The notes beneath the pieces were generated by a model that saw only the letters and a list, made by a program, of their open reading frames with translations, made no database searches and was not told where the DNA came from. This document shows, piece by piece, positions 26,196-34,785 of a DNA stretch of 47,711 nt. Numbering within the stretch: the first letter of the stretch is position 1; each line of letters begins with the position of its first letter. The DNA is from Egibacteraceae bacterium (GTDB lineage: Bacteria > Actinomycetota > Nitriliruptoria > Euzebyales > Egibacteraceae), in NCBI GenBank assembly GCA_030447925.1, contig JAUJNX010000016.1, positions 1 to 47,711 on the forward strand, read 5' to 3'. The position numbers and the translations under genes are program-made.

Positions 26196-27992
26196 ATGCG
26201 CAGCAGAGCCCCGGTCCGCGTGGCCGCTCTCCTGGTCGCCTGGGCGTTCGGCGCCGGCATCGCCTTCCGCTCGCCGGCGGCCGCGCTCGTGCCCCTCCCC
26301 TCGGCCGAGGTCGTCGCGGAGCAGGTCGACTTCGCGGCACCGGGACTGCCGGGGCCGGTGTCGGCGGACCCGCCGCGGGCCCGGCGCGACGCGGCGGCGG
26401 GCGCGGGTGAGGCGGCGTCGGTGTCGGACCCGGTGCTGCGGCTGCTGCCCGACGACGACACCCCCGACGAGGGCCCCGTGGCCCTGCTGCCGGACGGCAG
26501 CGCGACGGGGGCGCCGGTGGCGGGGCAGGCGGGCATCCCCGGCGTCGTGCTCGCCGCCTACCGCAACGCCGAGCAGCGGGCCCCGGAGGTCGAGCCGGGG
26601 TGCGAGGTCCGCTGGAGCATCGTCGCGGGCATCGGGCGGGTCGAGTCCAAGCACGGCATGCACAACGGGGCGGGGACGGCGATCACCCCCTCGGGAACAT
26701 CCAGCCGCCGATCATCGGCGGCCAGCTGAACGGCGAGGGCGACCGCGCCGCCATCCGCGACACCGACGGCGGCCGGTGGGACGGTGACGGCGAGTGGGAC
26801 CGCGCCGTCGGGCCCATGCAGTTCATCCCGTCGAGCTGGCAGATCTACGGCGTCGACGGCAACCGGGACGGCACCAGCGACCCCAACAACGTGTTCGACG
26901 CCGCCCTGGCGGCCGCGAAGCACCTGTGCCGGTCCCAGCCGGGGACTACGACGACCCCGCGGTCCTCGGGCGCGCGCTGTTCGCCTACAACCGGTCCTCG
27001 TCCTACGTCGCGCTGGTCCAGAGCTGGATCTCGGTCTACGACCGGCTCGGGCCGGACGCGGCGACGGCCGCCACCGTGGCGAGCTACACCGCCCCGGCGC
27101 GGACGTCCCGCCCGTCGGCCGGCACGGGCGCGGGCGCGCGCCGCCGGCGCCCGCACCGGTCCAGGTCGCCGTGGGCCCGCCCGCGGTGCCCCCGCCCGCG
27201 GTCGCCCCGGCGCCCGCGCCCCCCGGCCCGGTGCCGGCGGACCCGCCCCCGGCAGGCCGTGCGCCGGCCGACGGCCCGACCGTGGGACCGCCCCAGACCG
27301 GCACGCCCGGCGTGCCCGTGCCGACCCCGTCGCCGGACCCCAGCACGTCGCCGTCGCCGTCGCCGGACCCCGGCACGTCGCCCTCGCCGTCGCCGGACCC
27401 GTCGCCGTCGCCGGACCGGTCGCTGTCGCCGTCGCCGTCGCCGTCGCCGGACGGGTCGCTGTCGCCGTCGCCGTCGCCGTCGCCGGACGGGTCGCCGTCG
27501 CCGGACCCCAGCACGTCGCCGTCGCCGTGGCCGTCGCCGTCGCCGTCGCCGGACCCCAGCACGTCGCCGTGGCCGTCGCCGTCGCCGTCGCCGGACCCCA
27601 GCCCGTCACCGGGGCCGAGCCCGAGTCCCGGCCCCTCGCCCACCCCGTCGCCGGACCCCGGCCCTGCGCCCTCCCCGACGGCGCCCGAGGGCCTGCCCGA
27701 GGCGTGCACGGTGGACGCCCTCACCGCCCGCGTCGCGACGCTCGTCGCCGCGGCCAACGGCGGGGACCGGGCCGCGGTGGCCCGGGAGCTGGGCGCCGTG
27801 GACGGTGCCGACGCGCTCGTGGACGAGGTCCTGGCCGCCGCGGCCGCGGCGCCGCTGGAGCTGGGCTCCGTCGGGGTCGACTACCCCGACGGCGTCGACC
27901 TGGCCGCCCTGGACATCGCGCTGGCGTCGGGCCCCTGGGCGACCGCCACGGTGGACTGCGGCTCCGACGCCTTCACCGCCTGGTCGCTGTAG
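26196..27992 (+). CDS. Secreted lytic transglycosylase with Ser-Pro-rich tail, three apparent frameshifts
   Basis: The product begins with a signal peptide (MRSRAPVRVAALLVAWAFG ... SPAAA) and carries an MltB-like (SLT_2) transglycosylase domain: SIVAGIGRVESKHG with the catalytic Glu, then GPMQFIPSSWQIYGVDGN and ALFAYNRSSSYV. Such enzymes cut peptidoglycan glycan strands. The reading frame changes at about 26695 (one base missing in TCGGGAAC), about 26943 (a G run one short) and about 27130. After the third, a Pro-rich stretch leads to ~90 residues of SPSPSPDP repeats and a folded C-terminal segment (ACTVDALTARVATLVAAANG ... FTAWSL). If the indels are real the gene is dead; their single-base nature and number suggest sequence error. 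Confidence 0.8.
27330..27660 (+). repeat. Ser-Pro coding low-complexity tandem repeats
   Basis: Repeats of CCGTCGCCG/CCGGACC units encode alternating Ser-Pro interspersed with DPSTSP and DGS blocks. The number of units is probably variable between strains and prone to assembly collapse. Confidence 0.85.
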
Positions 27993-28021
27993 CGCGGGTC
28001 GCCGGGCCACCGGCCGTGCGT

Positions 28022-29932
28022 TCATGCGGCCCCGGTGGCGTAGCCGCGGACCTGCTCCAGGACCGCGTCGGACACCGCCGCCGCGCCGCCGACGACCACG
28101 ATGCGGGCCGGTCGCAGGCGCGCGAGTTCGGCGGCGGTCTCGGCGGGCAGGGCGTCGGGACGGGTGAGCAGGACCGGCCCGCCCAGGGCGCCCGCCGCCG
28201 CCCCGCCGCCCAGGGCGTCGGGGAAGTCCGCCCCCGTCGCCAGGTACGCCACCGGCGCGCCGGTGGGGAAGGCGGTGGCCGACACCCGCGCGGCGGTCGC
28301 GAAGCGCGTGTCCCCGGCGACCCGCTCGACGGGGGCGAGGCGCCCGAGGTCGGCGACCACGGCGTCGGCGACGGCGAGCGGGCCGCCCAGGACGACGATG
28401 CGGGCGGGTCGCAGGCGCGCGAGCTCGGCGGCGGTCTCGGGCGCCAGGGCGTGGGCGCCGGTGAGCAGGACCGGCCCGCCGGTCGCGCCCGCCGCGGCCG
28501 CGGCGCCCAGGGCGTCGGGGAAGTCGGCGCCGGTGGCGACGTAGGCGACCGCAGCGCCCGCCGGGCAGGTGCGCGCCGAGAGCCGCGCGATGGTGGCGTA
28601 GCGGGAGTCCCCGGCGACGCGCTCGACGGGTGCCAGGCGGGAGAGCTCCGCGACCACCGCCTCGGAGACGGCCGCGGCGCCCCCGAGGACGGCGATGCGG
28701 GCGGGCTGCAGTCGGGTCAGCTCCTCGCGGGTGGCCGGCGGCAGCGACGCGCCGTCGGTCAGCAGGACCGGCCCGCCCAGCGCGGCTGCGGCGGCCCCAC
28801 CGCCCAGCGCGTCGGGGAAGCCGCTGCCGGTGGCCACGAAGGCGACCGGCACCCCGGGGGCGAACGCGTCGGCGGAGATGCGCCCGGCCGTCTCGTAGCG
28901 CGTCGCGCCGGCCAGCCGCCGGGGTGCGTGCCTGGGAGCGGGGGCGGGCGCGGCGGTGGGCGGGGGGGCGGCCCCCGGCGCCGCTGACGGCACCAGCGCG
29001 GCGATGGCCTCGGCGAAGGCGGGCACCCAGGTGTAGTAGCCGGGGCGCCCCGGCGTGGCGCACTGCAGGGCCCCGTAGCTCACGACCCCCAGCAGCCGCC
29101 ACGACCCATCGGCGGCGCGTCGGACCAGGGGCCCGCCGGAGTCCCCGCGGCAGCTGTCGGCCGGGGTGTCGCCGGGCCGCGGTCCCGCGCAGACCTGGGT
29201 CGCCTCGTCCCATGACGTACTCCCGGCGGCGCACAGCCCGGCGCTCCACAGCGGCATGTCGAGCTGCAGCAGCGGGTCGGACAGCAGCTCCTCGCCGTAG
29301 CCGGGCGCCGTGGACCCCCATCCCAGCACGGTCACGCCGTCGGCGGCCCCGGTCGTGCCCGAGGCCGGCGGGCGGGCGGCCGCGTCGTCCGGGCCGAACA
29401 GCCGTGCCGGCGCGACCGGCACGGGGGTCGACAGCCGCAGGAGCGCCAGGTCGTTGCGCAGCGACGCGGGGTCCCAGCCGCCGGCGACGTGGACCGCGGC
29501 GATGCCGTGGCGGCTGCCGCCCGGCTCGCGCAGCCGCAGGCGGCCCGCCACGACCTCCAGGTGACCGGGCGCGACGGGGTATCCGCCGGACTCGACGCAG
29601 TGCGCGGCGGTCAGGACCCAGGTCGCGGCGATCAGCGTGCCGCCGCAGACGTGCCCCGCCAGGTCGTCGCCGCCGTCGATGCCGGCGACGACGTTGAGCG
29701 ACACCGCGGCCGGCCACGAGCCCGGCGCTGCCGGGGCGCCGCCCACGACCAGGGGCGCCAGGGCGGCGCCACCCGCGCGGCCGGCGACGCGGTCGCGCAG
29801 CGCCACCACGGCGCCCGGGTCGCCGGGGGCCTGGACGAAGCTCCCCGTCGGCGCCGCCGCGGCGGGGAGGGACTGCGCCGCCAGCAGCAGGCAGGTGGCC
29901 AGGGGCAGCAGCAGGGCGGCGCGGCGGGACAT
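28022..29932 (-). CDS. Secreted trypsin-like serine protease with three CWB2 repeats
   Basis: A 636-residue exported protein. A signal peptide (MSRRAALLLPLATCLLLAAQ) precedes a chymotrypsin-fold protease with the full triad: His111 in LTAAHC, Asp161 in RNDLALL and Ser265 in GDSGGP; Asp259 in the S1 region suggests trypsin-like preference for Arg/Lys. After a Pro/Ala linker (about 308-340) three cell-wall-binding repeats (CWB2, PF04122) of about 98 residues follow, each beginning R(L/V)AGxxR(Y/F)xTxxR(I/L/V)S and containing FPDALG and GGPVLLT. The repeats should hold the protease at the cell surface. It stands alone, upstream of nrdR on the same strand but 109 bp downstream of it in transcription order. 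Confidence 0.92.
   Translation of the reverse strand: MSRRAALLLPLATCLLLAAQSLPAAAAPTGSFVQAPGDPGAVVALRDRVAGRAGGAALAPLVVGGAPAAPGSWPAAVSLNVVAGIDGGDDLAGHVCGGTLIAATWVLTAAHCVESGGYPVAPGHLEVVAGRLRLREPGGSRHGIAAVHVAGGWDPASLRNDLALLRLSTPVPVAPARLFGPDDAAARPPASGTTGAADGVTVLGWGSTAPGYGEELLSDPLLQLDMPLWSAGLCAAGSTSWDEATQVCAGPRPGDTPADSCRGDSGGPLVRRAADGSWRLLGVVSYGALQCATPGRPGYYTWVPAFAEAIAALVPSAAPGAAPPPTAAPAPAPRHAPRRLAGATRYETAGRISADAFAPGVPVAFVATGSGFPDALGGGAAAAALGGPVLLTDGASLPPATREELTRLQPARIAVLGGAAAVSEAVVAELSRLAPVERVAGDSRYATIARLSARTCPAGAAVAYVATGADFPDALGAAAAAGATGGPVLLTGAHALAPETAAELARLRPARIVVLGGPLAVADAVVADLGRLAPVERVAGDTRFATAARVSATAFPTGAPVAYLATGADFPDALGGGAAAGALGGPVLLTRPDALPAETAAELARLRPARIVVVGGAAAVSDAVLEQVRGYATGAA
28025..28918 (-). 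repeat. Three ~294-bp CWB2-coding direct repeats
   Basis: Approximate units are 28622-28918, 28328-28621 and 28025-28327 in coding order. Near-identical stretches such as the segment encoding ELARLRPARIVV recur in the last two, so these are the youngest duplicates. Confidence 0.8.
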
Positions 29933-30040
29933 CGGCGGGCGGCCTCTCGCGGGCTGCGCGGGATCAGGACACCGATATGGTCCGCTACGCGAGCTCCGTC
30001 GGGAACCGCCGGGTTGGTGAGATCGCGGTGCCTCTTCTGA

Positions 30041-30508
30041 CTAGGTCCCGCTGGTCTCCGCCGGTTCGAGACCGGCCAGCTCCCGCCGGAAGTCCTCGGG
30101 GGAGGTGAAGCCCTTGTGGACGCTGGCGAAGCGGACGTAGGCGACGGGGTCCAGCGCGCGCAGCGCCTGGAGCACCTCCGCCCCCACGCGCTGGCTGTCG
30201 ACCTCGCGCCGGCCCAGCGACCGCAGCCGCGCCTCGACCTGGGCCACGGCCCGGTCCACCCGCTCGGGTGCGATGGGCAGGTGGGTCGTCGCCTTGCTCA
30301 TCCCCGCCGCCAGCTTAGCGCGGTCGAACGGCTCGACCGCCCCGCCGCGCTTGCGCACGCACAGCGCCCGCTGCTCCACGCGCTCGAAGGTCGAGAACCG
30401 CTGCCCGCACCCGTCGCACGCGCGGCGGCGCCGGATCGCCGCCCCCGCCTCCGCCGCCCGTGAGTCCAGGACCCGGTGGTCGTCGCCCCCGCAGTACGGA
30501 CACCGCAT
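30041..30508 (-). CDS. nrdR: Transcriptional repressor NrdR
   Basis: NrdR senses ATP/dATP and represses ribonucleotide reductase genes. The 155-residue protein has the N-terminal zinc ribbon (MRCPYCGG ... CDGCGQRFSTFE) and an ATP-cone domain (VRKRGGAVEPFDRAKL). The ATG at 30508 gives the standard length and has GGGAGCAGG upstream. It is divergent from nrdJ, whose control region contains two NrdR-like boxes. Confidence 0.96.
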   Translation of the reverse strand: MRCPYCGGDDHRVLDSRAAEAGAAIRRRRACDGCGQRFSTFERVEQRALCVRKRGGAVEPFDRAKLAAGMSKATTHLPIAPERVDRAVAQVEARLRSLGRREVDSQRVGAEVLQALRALDPVAYVRFASVHKGFTSPEDFRRELAGLEPAETSGT

Positions 30509-30686
30509 CGTTCGCCTGCTCCCTCGCCGTCGTCCCGGCTGTGGATTCGATCCGCCCGAAGGGGCGTCGTCCACCGTCGCGGCCCTGTCCGTCCACGGCC
30601 GGACGGCCATCGTCCACCGGTCCTCCACAGCGAGGCCGGTGGCCGTCCCCAGACCACCCCCGGACGGTCCGGAGCCCCGCCCGAAG

Positions 30687-30709
30687 CTGTCACACCCGGG
30701 TGCTAGCGT
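30687..30709 (+). promoter_or_regulatory. PafBC/RecA-NDp-type promoter of nrdJ
   Basis: CTGTCACAC, 8 nt, then TAGCGT, identical in its core to the recA element. Confidence 0.75.
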
Positions 30710-30746
30710 CGTCGCTGACGCCAGGGTCGGAAGGTCTGACGACCCA

Positions 30747-30787
30747 CAAGATGTTGTGTAGCACAGGTGGGGGAACTCTGCATGTAG
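30747..30787 (+). promoter_or_regulatory. Two NrdR-like boxes 31 bp apart
   Basis: The core CAAGATGTTG (30747-30756), flanked by CCA and TGT, matches the NrdR box aCACwAtATaTwGtGt well; CTGCATGTAG (30778-30787) matches at 7 of 10 core positions. The 31-bp distance, three helical turns, is the known NrdR tandem spacing. Confidence 0.65.
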
Positions 30788-30844
30788 GGGCTGCGTGGGG
30801 AGAACGTCCTTGACCCGGGGCACCGGGTGAGGCAGATTCCACGG

Positions 30845-30856
30845 CTGTAGTTACAG
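30845..30856 (+). promoter_or_regulatory. Imperfect palindrome in the nrdJ leader
   Basis: CTGTA-GT-TACAG, about 30 nt before the nrdJ ATG. It could be an operator or a small leader hairpin; no regulator is assigned. Confidence 0.25.
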
Positions 30857-30886
30857 GGTTCGGCAGGGGTCACGAGGGAGCGGCAC

Positions 30887-33652
30887 ATGGTCACCACGAG
30901 AGCGGCACTCCGCGCCGTGGAGCAGGGCGACGGGGACGGGACGCGCGCAGGGCTGTCCGTCGACCGGTACTTCACGACGGAGGGCGAGCACCCGTACGAC
31001 GCGCTCGAGTGGGAGCTGCGCGACGCGGTCATCACCGACTGGCGCACGGGCGAGGTCGCGTTCGAGCAGCGCGGCGTCGAGTTCCCGGCCACCTGGTCGA
31101 TGAACGCCACCACGATCGTCGCGCAGAAGTACTTCCGCGGGACGTTGGGCACGCCGGAGCGCGAGCGCAGCGTCAAGCACATGATCGACCGCGTGGCTGA
31201 CACCATCACGGGGTGGGGCGAGGCGGACGACTACTTCGCCGACGCCGCCTCCGTGGCGGCCTTCAACGCCGAGCTCAAGCACCTCCTGGTGAACCAGTAC
31301 TTCGCGTTCAACTCGCCGGTCTGGTTCAACGTCGGGGTCGAGGAGCACCCGCAGTGCTCGGCCTGCTTCATCCTCTCCGTCGAGGACCGGATGTCGTCGA
31401 TCCTCAACTGGTACGTGGAGGAGGGGACGATCTTCAAGGGCGGCTCCGGTTCCGGGGTCAACCTGTCCCGGATCCGCTCCTCGGTGGAGTCCCTGAAGGG
31501 CGGCGGCACCGCGTCCGGCCCGGTCAGCTTCATGCGCGGCGCGGACGCGTCGGCCGGCACGATCAAGTCGGGGGGCAAGACCCGTCGCGCGGCCAAGATG
31601 GTGATGCTCGACGTCGACCACCCCGACATCGAGGAGTTCATCTGGTGCAAGTGCCGTGAGGAGGCCAAGGCCCGCGCCCTGCGCGAGGCCGGCTTCGACA
31701 TGGACCTGGACGGCAAGGACTCCGCGTCCATCCAGTACCAGAACGCCAACAACTCGGTGCGCGTGACCGACGACTTCCTGCGCGCCGTGGAGCGCGGGGC
31801 CGACTTCGAGCTCAAGGCCGTCACCACCGGCGCGGTCACCAAGACGCTGCCCGCGCGGGACCTGCTGCGCCAGATCGCCCAGGCCGCCTGGGAGTGCGCG
31901 GACCCCGGCATCCAGTACGACACGACCATCAACGACTGGCACACCACCCCGAACGCCGGGCGCATCAACGGGTCCAACCCGTGCTCGGAGTACATGCACC
32001 TGGACAACTCCGCGTGCAACCTCGCCAGCCTGAACCTGCGCAAGTTCGAGCGCGGGGGCGTGTTCGACACCGAGGCGTTCCAGCGCGCGGTCGAGATCGT
32101 GTTCACCGCCCAGGAGATCATCGTCGGCAACTCCAGCTACCCGACGGAGCGCATCGGGGCCAACGCCCACGCGTACCGCCAGCTGGGGCTGGGCTACGCC
32201 AACCTGGGCAGCCTGCTCATGAGCCAGGGCCTGGCCTACGACTCCGACGAGGGCCGCGCCTGGACCTCCGGCATCACCGCGCTGATGACCGGCCACGCCT
32301 ACCGCACGTCGGCGGAGATCGCCAAGGTGCGGGGTCCCTTCGCCGGCTACGCCCAGGACCGCGACGGCATGCTGCGGGTGCTGCGCAAGCACCGCGACGC
32401 GCTGCGGACCGTCGACACCGCGCTGGTGCCGGGCAACCTCATGGCGGCCGCCACCCGGTCGTGGGACGACGCGGTCGCCCTGGCCACCGAGCACGGGGTC
32501 CGCAACGCCCAGGCGACGGTGCTCGCACCGACCGGGACGATCGCGTTCCTCATGGACTGCGACACGACCGGGATCGAGCCGGACCTCGGCCTGGTCAAGT
32601 CCAAGAAGATGGTCGGCGGCGGGTCGATGCGGATCGTCAACCAGACCGTCCCGGCGGGGCTCGCGCGGCTGGGGTACCAGCCGGAGCAGATCGAGGCCAT
32701 CACCGCCTACATCGACGAGCACAGCGTGATCGAGGGCGCCCCGGCGTTCCGCCCGGAGCACCTGCCGGTCTTCGACACCGCCATGGGCGACCGGTCGATC
32801 TCGGCCCTCGGCCACCTGCGCATGATGGCCGCGGCCCAGCCGTGGATCTCCGGCGCGATCTCCAAGACGGTGAACATGCCGGAGTCCGCCACCGTCGAGG
32901 ACGTCGAGACCATGTTCGTCCAAGGGTGGAAGCTCGGCCTCAAGGCGATCGCCATCTACCGGGACAACTGCAAGGTTGCCCAGCCGCTGTCGGTCGCCAA
33001 GAAGGAGGCGCCGGCCGCCACCATCGAGGAGGCCGCCAAGACCGCCGGCATGGTCCGGCGCCGCCTGCCCAAGCAGCGGCCCAGCCAGACCATCTCGTTC
33101 CAGGTCGGCGACGCCGAGGGCTACCTGACGGCGGGGGAGTACCCCGGCGACGGGCTCGGCGAGATCTTCGTGAAGCTGGGCAAGCAGGGGTCGACGCTCT
33201 CGGGCGTGATGGACGCGCTGGCCATCAGCGTGAGCCTCGGCCTGCAGTACGGCGTGCCGCTGGAGGTCTACGTCAAGAAGCTCACCAACATGCGCTTCGA
33301 GCCGTCCGGCCTGACCGACGACCCGGAGGTCCGGTTCGCAAGCTCCCTGGTGGACTACATCTTCCGGCGCCTGGCGATCGAGTACCTCCCGGTCGACAAG
33401 CGCCAGGAGAGCGGTATCTACACCATGGAGGAGCGCACTGCCTCCCTGGACGCCGGCGAGTCCGCCCCGGCCCGCCCGGAGCCGCCTCGGGCGGACGCGA
33501 CCGGCCAGACCGTGCTGCCGGTCGACCACCCCCTCCCCGTCGACGACCTCTACGGCGACGCCCCCATGTGCTACACGTGCGGCATCCAGATGCGCCGCGC
33601 CGGCTCCTGCCACGTCTGCGAGTCCTGCGGCACCACCAGCGGCTGCAGCTGA
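30887..33652 (+). CDS. nrdJ: Adenosylcobalamin-dependent (class II) ribonucleoside-diphosphate reductase
   Basis: This 921-residue enzyme reduces ribonucleotides to deoxyribonucleotides using B12, independent of oxygen. The active-site block NPCSEYMHLDNSACNLASLNL is present in two adjoining stretches (Asn-x-Cys-x-Glu), the first redox cysteine lies in HPQCSACFILSVEDRM, and the C-terminus carries the swinging cysteine tail (CYTCGIQMRRAGSC, CESCGTTSGCS). GGGAG precedes the ATG. The upstream region combines PafBC-type and NrdR-type signals. No class I reductase is visible in the window. Confidence 0.96.
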   Translation: MVTTRAALRAVEQGDGDGTRAGLSVDRYFTTEGEHPYDALEWELRDAVITDWRTGEVAFEQRGVEFPATWSMNATTIVAQKYFRGTLGTPERERSVKHMIDRVADTITGWGEADDYFADAASVAAFNAELKHLLVNQYFAFNSPVWFNVGVEEHPQCSACFILSVEDRMSSILNWYVEEGTIFKGGSGSGVNLSRIRSSVESLKGGGTASGPVSFMRGADASAGTIKSGGKTRRAAKMVMLDVDHPDIEEFIWCKCREEAKARALREAGFDMDLDGKDSASIQYQNANNSVRVTDDFLRAVERGADFELKAVTTGAVTKTLPARDLLRQIAQAAWECADPGIQYDTTINDWHTTPNAGRINGSNPCSEYMHLDNSACNLASLNLRKFERGGVFDTEAFQRAVEIVFTAQEIIVGNSSYPTERIGANAHAYRQLGLGYANLGSLLMSQGLAYDSDEGRAWTSGITALMTGHAYRTSAEIAKVRGPFAGYAQDRDGMLRVLRKHRDALRTVDTALVPGNLMAAATRSWDDAVALATEHGVRNAQATVLAPTGTIAFLMDCDTTGIEPDLGLVKSKKMVGGGSMRIVNQTVPAGLARLGYQPEQIEAITAYIDEHSVIEGAPAFRPEHLPVFDTAMGDRSISALGHLRMMAAAQPWISGAISKTVNMPESATVEDVETMFVQGWKLGLKAIAIYRDNCKVAQPLSVAKKEAPAATIEEAAKTAGMVRRRLPKQRPSQTISFQVGDAEGYLTAGEYPGDGLGEIFVKLGKQGSTLSGVMDALAISVSLGLQYGVPLEVYVKKLTNMRFEPSGLTDDPEVRFASSLVDYIFRRLAIEYLPVDKRQESGIYTMEERTASLDAGESAPARPEPPRADATGQTVLPVDHPLPVDDLYGDAPMCYTCGIQMRRAGSCHVCESCGTTSGCS

Positions 33653-33739
33653 GGGGAGAGTCTTACGCGTTTGGGCCGACACCTCTTACGGGTTTCACGA
33701 AGGGCGCATGACCTGACCGGAATCACCTGGGAGTAGCGA

Positions 33740-33772
33740 CTGGCACTGACAAGCCATCGAGCGGAGTGCCAG
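33740..33772. terminator. 8-bp inverted repeat downstream of nrdJ
   Basis: CTGGCACT and AGTGCCAG flank a 17-nt loop about 90 nt after the nrdJ stop. It is a candidate terminator; a role as an island boundary is also possible. Confidence 0.4.
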
Positions 33773-33983
33773 CAGGCGCTCCGCCCGACCACTCTAACGA
33801 GAGAACGGCCGGAGAACTGAGGTAAAGAACGTTCGCCGTGCTGGCTCTGGCGCGCAGGTAGGGGGACGGCACGCCCTTGTACTTGTGGTCACGGTGCGGA
33901 ATACGGCGACGGCCGGTACCTGATGCCGGCCGACGGTGTAAACCGCCTCCGCGCGACTGCCCGCAACCACCGCGCGGGGGGCA
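33773..33983. other. Non-coding or decayed segment at the island edge
   Basis: No convincing gene is seen. A minus-strand frame contains HRDHKYKGVPSPYLRARAST but I could not assign it to a family. Base composition looks less GC-rich than in nrdJ. Confidence 0.4.
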
Positions 33984-34260
33984 GTGGACGCTCGCGGACG
34001 TTCCTTCCGACCCTTCGATCGAGTGGTGCGCCTTGTTTGCGAACGGCCGGCGATCACGACCCACCGCGACAGCGGGCGACCCGTCGGCGCGTTCGCGGGC
34101 AAGAACGTGCACGTCTGGGGCTGCCGCGGCATCGGCTCGTGGGGCGCCGAGCTCGTCGTGCGGGCTGGCGCAGCCCGCATGACGCTGTGCGACCCCGAGC
34201 GGGTTATCGGCGGGCAGGCGCGGGGGTCGCCGTCGTGGCCGCCTACAAGCCTGCGCGACG
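33984..34260 (+). pseudogene. ThiF/E1-like adenylyltransferase remnant
   Basis: The frame reads FAGKNVHVWGCRGIGSWGAE followed by LVVRAGAARMTLCDPERV. This is the nucleotide-binding start of a ThiF/MoeB/E1 domain: a beta strand, a GxxGIGS glycine loop and the acidic residue in CDPERV. The expected continuation (GGxLVRQ and an arginine-rich helix) is replaced by unrelated Pro/Ser/Arg-rich sequence, and no CxxC zinc ribbons or catalytic cysteine follow. I read it as a fragment of a larger gene, possibly an E2/E1-type ubiquitin-like conjugation protein of the kind found in defence islands. That last point is inference from the motif and setting. Confidence 0.55.
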
Positions 34261-34396
34261 GTCGGGTGATGGCTCGTGAGCGGCCAGCACCAAGGGGTTA
34301 CGCGGCTGCGGCTCCGCCGTACCGCTGCGCCCCACGCCTAGCGGGAGGAGCCAGCCCGCGCAGGCGCCGGGGGAGCGTGAAGGGCTGGTCAGAAAT

Positions 34397-34415
34397 GATG
34401 GAAGTGCTGAGTAAA
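34397..34415 (+). repeat. Shared motif upstream of higB (copy 1)
   Basis: GATGGAAGTGCTGAGTAAA matches 16 of 19 bases with a site at 37143-37161 upstream of the DUF2188 gene. Such AT-richer sequence is unusual here. Confidence 0.5.
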
Positions 34416-34423
34416 GTCTTTAC
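34411..34423 (+). promoter_or_regulatory. Palindromic operator candidate of the toxin-antitoxin operon
   Basis: GTAAAG-T-CTTTAC is a perfect inverted repeat 18 nt before the toxin start, overlapping a TACACT -10-like hexamer. HigA antitoxins repress their own operons from such sites. Confidence 0.55.
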
Positions 34424-34441
34424 ACTGGGAGTCGATGGTCA

Positions 34442-34777
34442 GTGGAGGTGACATACGCCACCGCCAGGCTCGCTGCACTGTGCTCGTCCAAGAAGGCGCT
34501 GAGTCGTAAGTACGGCGCCGAAAACGCGAACAAGGTGGGGATGCGCATCGCACAGCTCCTCGCCGCCGACACCCTTGCCGACATGCGACGGTTGCCGGGC
34601 GCCGGCTGCCACGAGTTGAGCGCCGACCGGAAAGGGGACCTGGCCGTGGACCTGTCCGGCGGGTACCGGCTGGTGTTCACCGCAGCGGACCCCGATTCGG
34701 CGCGCAAGCGGGACGGCGGACTTGACTGGACGCGGGTCACCGCAGTCGTCTTCCAACAGATAGAGGACTACCACTAG
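34442..34777 (+). CDS. higB: HigB-like toxin of the RelE/ParE family
   Basis: The 111-residue protein matches the HigB ribosome-dependent mRNA interferase family: LSRKYGAENANKVGMRIAQL, then CHELSADRKGDLAVDLSGGY, and the closing QIEDYH. HigB cuts mRNA on the ribosome when not bound by HigA. Toxin-first order is characteristic of higBA. The GTG at 34442 gives the usual N-terminus (EVTYATARLAALC); GTG 34448 is a possible alternative. The antitoxin gene begins 8 nt after the stop. Confidence 0.88.
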   Translation: MEVTYATARLAALCSSKKALSRKYGAENANKVGMRIAQLLAADTLADMRRLPGAGCHELSADRKGDLAVDLSGGYRLVFTAADPDSARKRDGGLDWTRVTAVVFQQIEDYH

Positions 34778-34785
34778 GGAGAGCA

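Larger units (their letters stand above)
30509..30886. promoter_or_regulatory. nrdR-nrdJ divergent control region
   Basis: This 378-bp gap holds, in order toward nrdJ, several GTCCAC-containing repeats (30570-30640), a PafBC-type promoter, two NrdR-like boxes, a TTGACC hexamer (about 30810) and an imperfect palindrome. The nrdJ leader would be roughly 170 nt if transcription starts at the PafBC-type promoter. I saw no cobalamin riboswitch. Confidence 0.6.

Noticed and set aside
27330..27660. CRISPR-like array
   Set aside because: The repeats are short, contiguous and in frame, encoding Ser-Pro; there are no unique spacers and no cas genes.
28025..28918. Recently duplicated genes or mobile repeat
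   Set aside because: The ~294-bp repeats are CWB2 domain copies inside one continuous gene.
30710..30886. Cobalamin riboswitch in the nrdJ leader
   Set aside because: No B12-box-like sequence was seen, and the enzyme that uses B12 would not be expected to be switched off by it.
30851..33682. Minus-strand open frame of over 900 codons opposite nrdJ
   Set aside because: It shadows the highly conserved nrdJ; no ribosome site or recognisable motif.
33653..33780. tRNA gene as an island attachment site
   Set aside because: No cloverleaf or T-arm consensus could be found on either strand.
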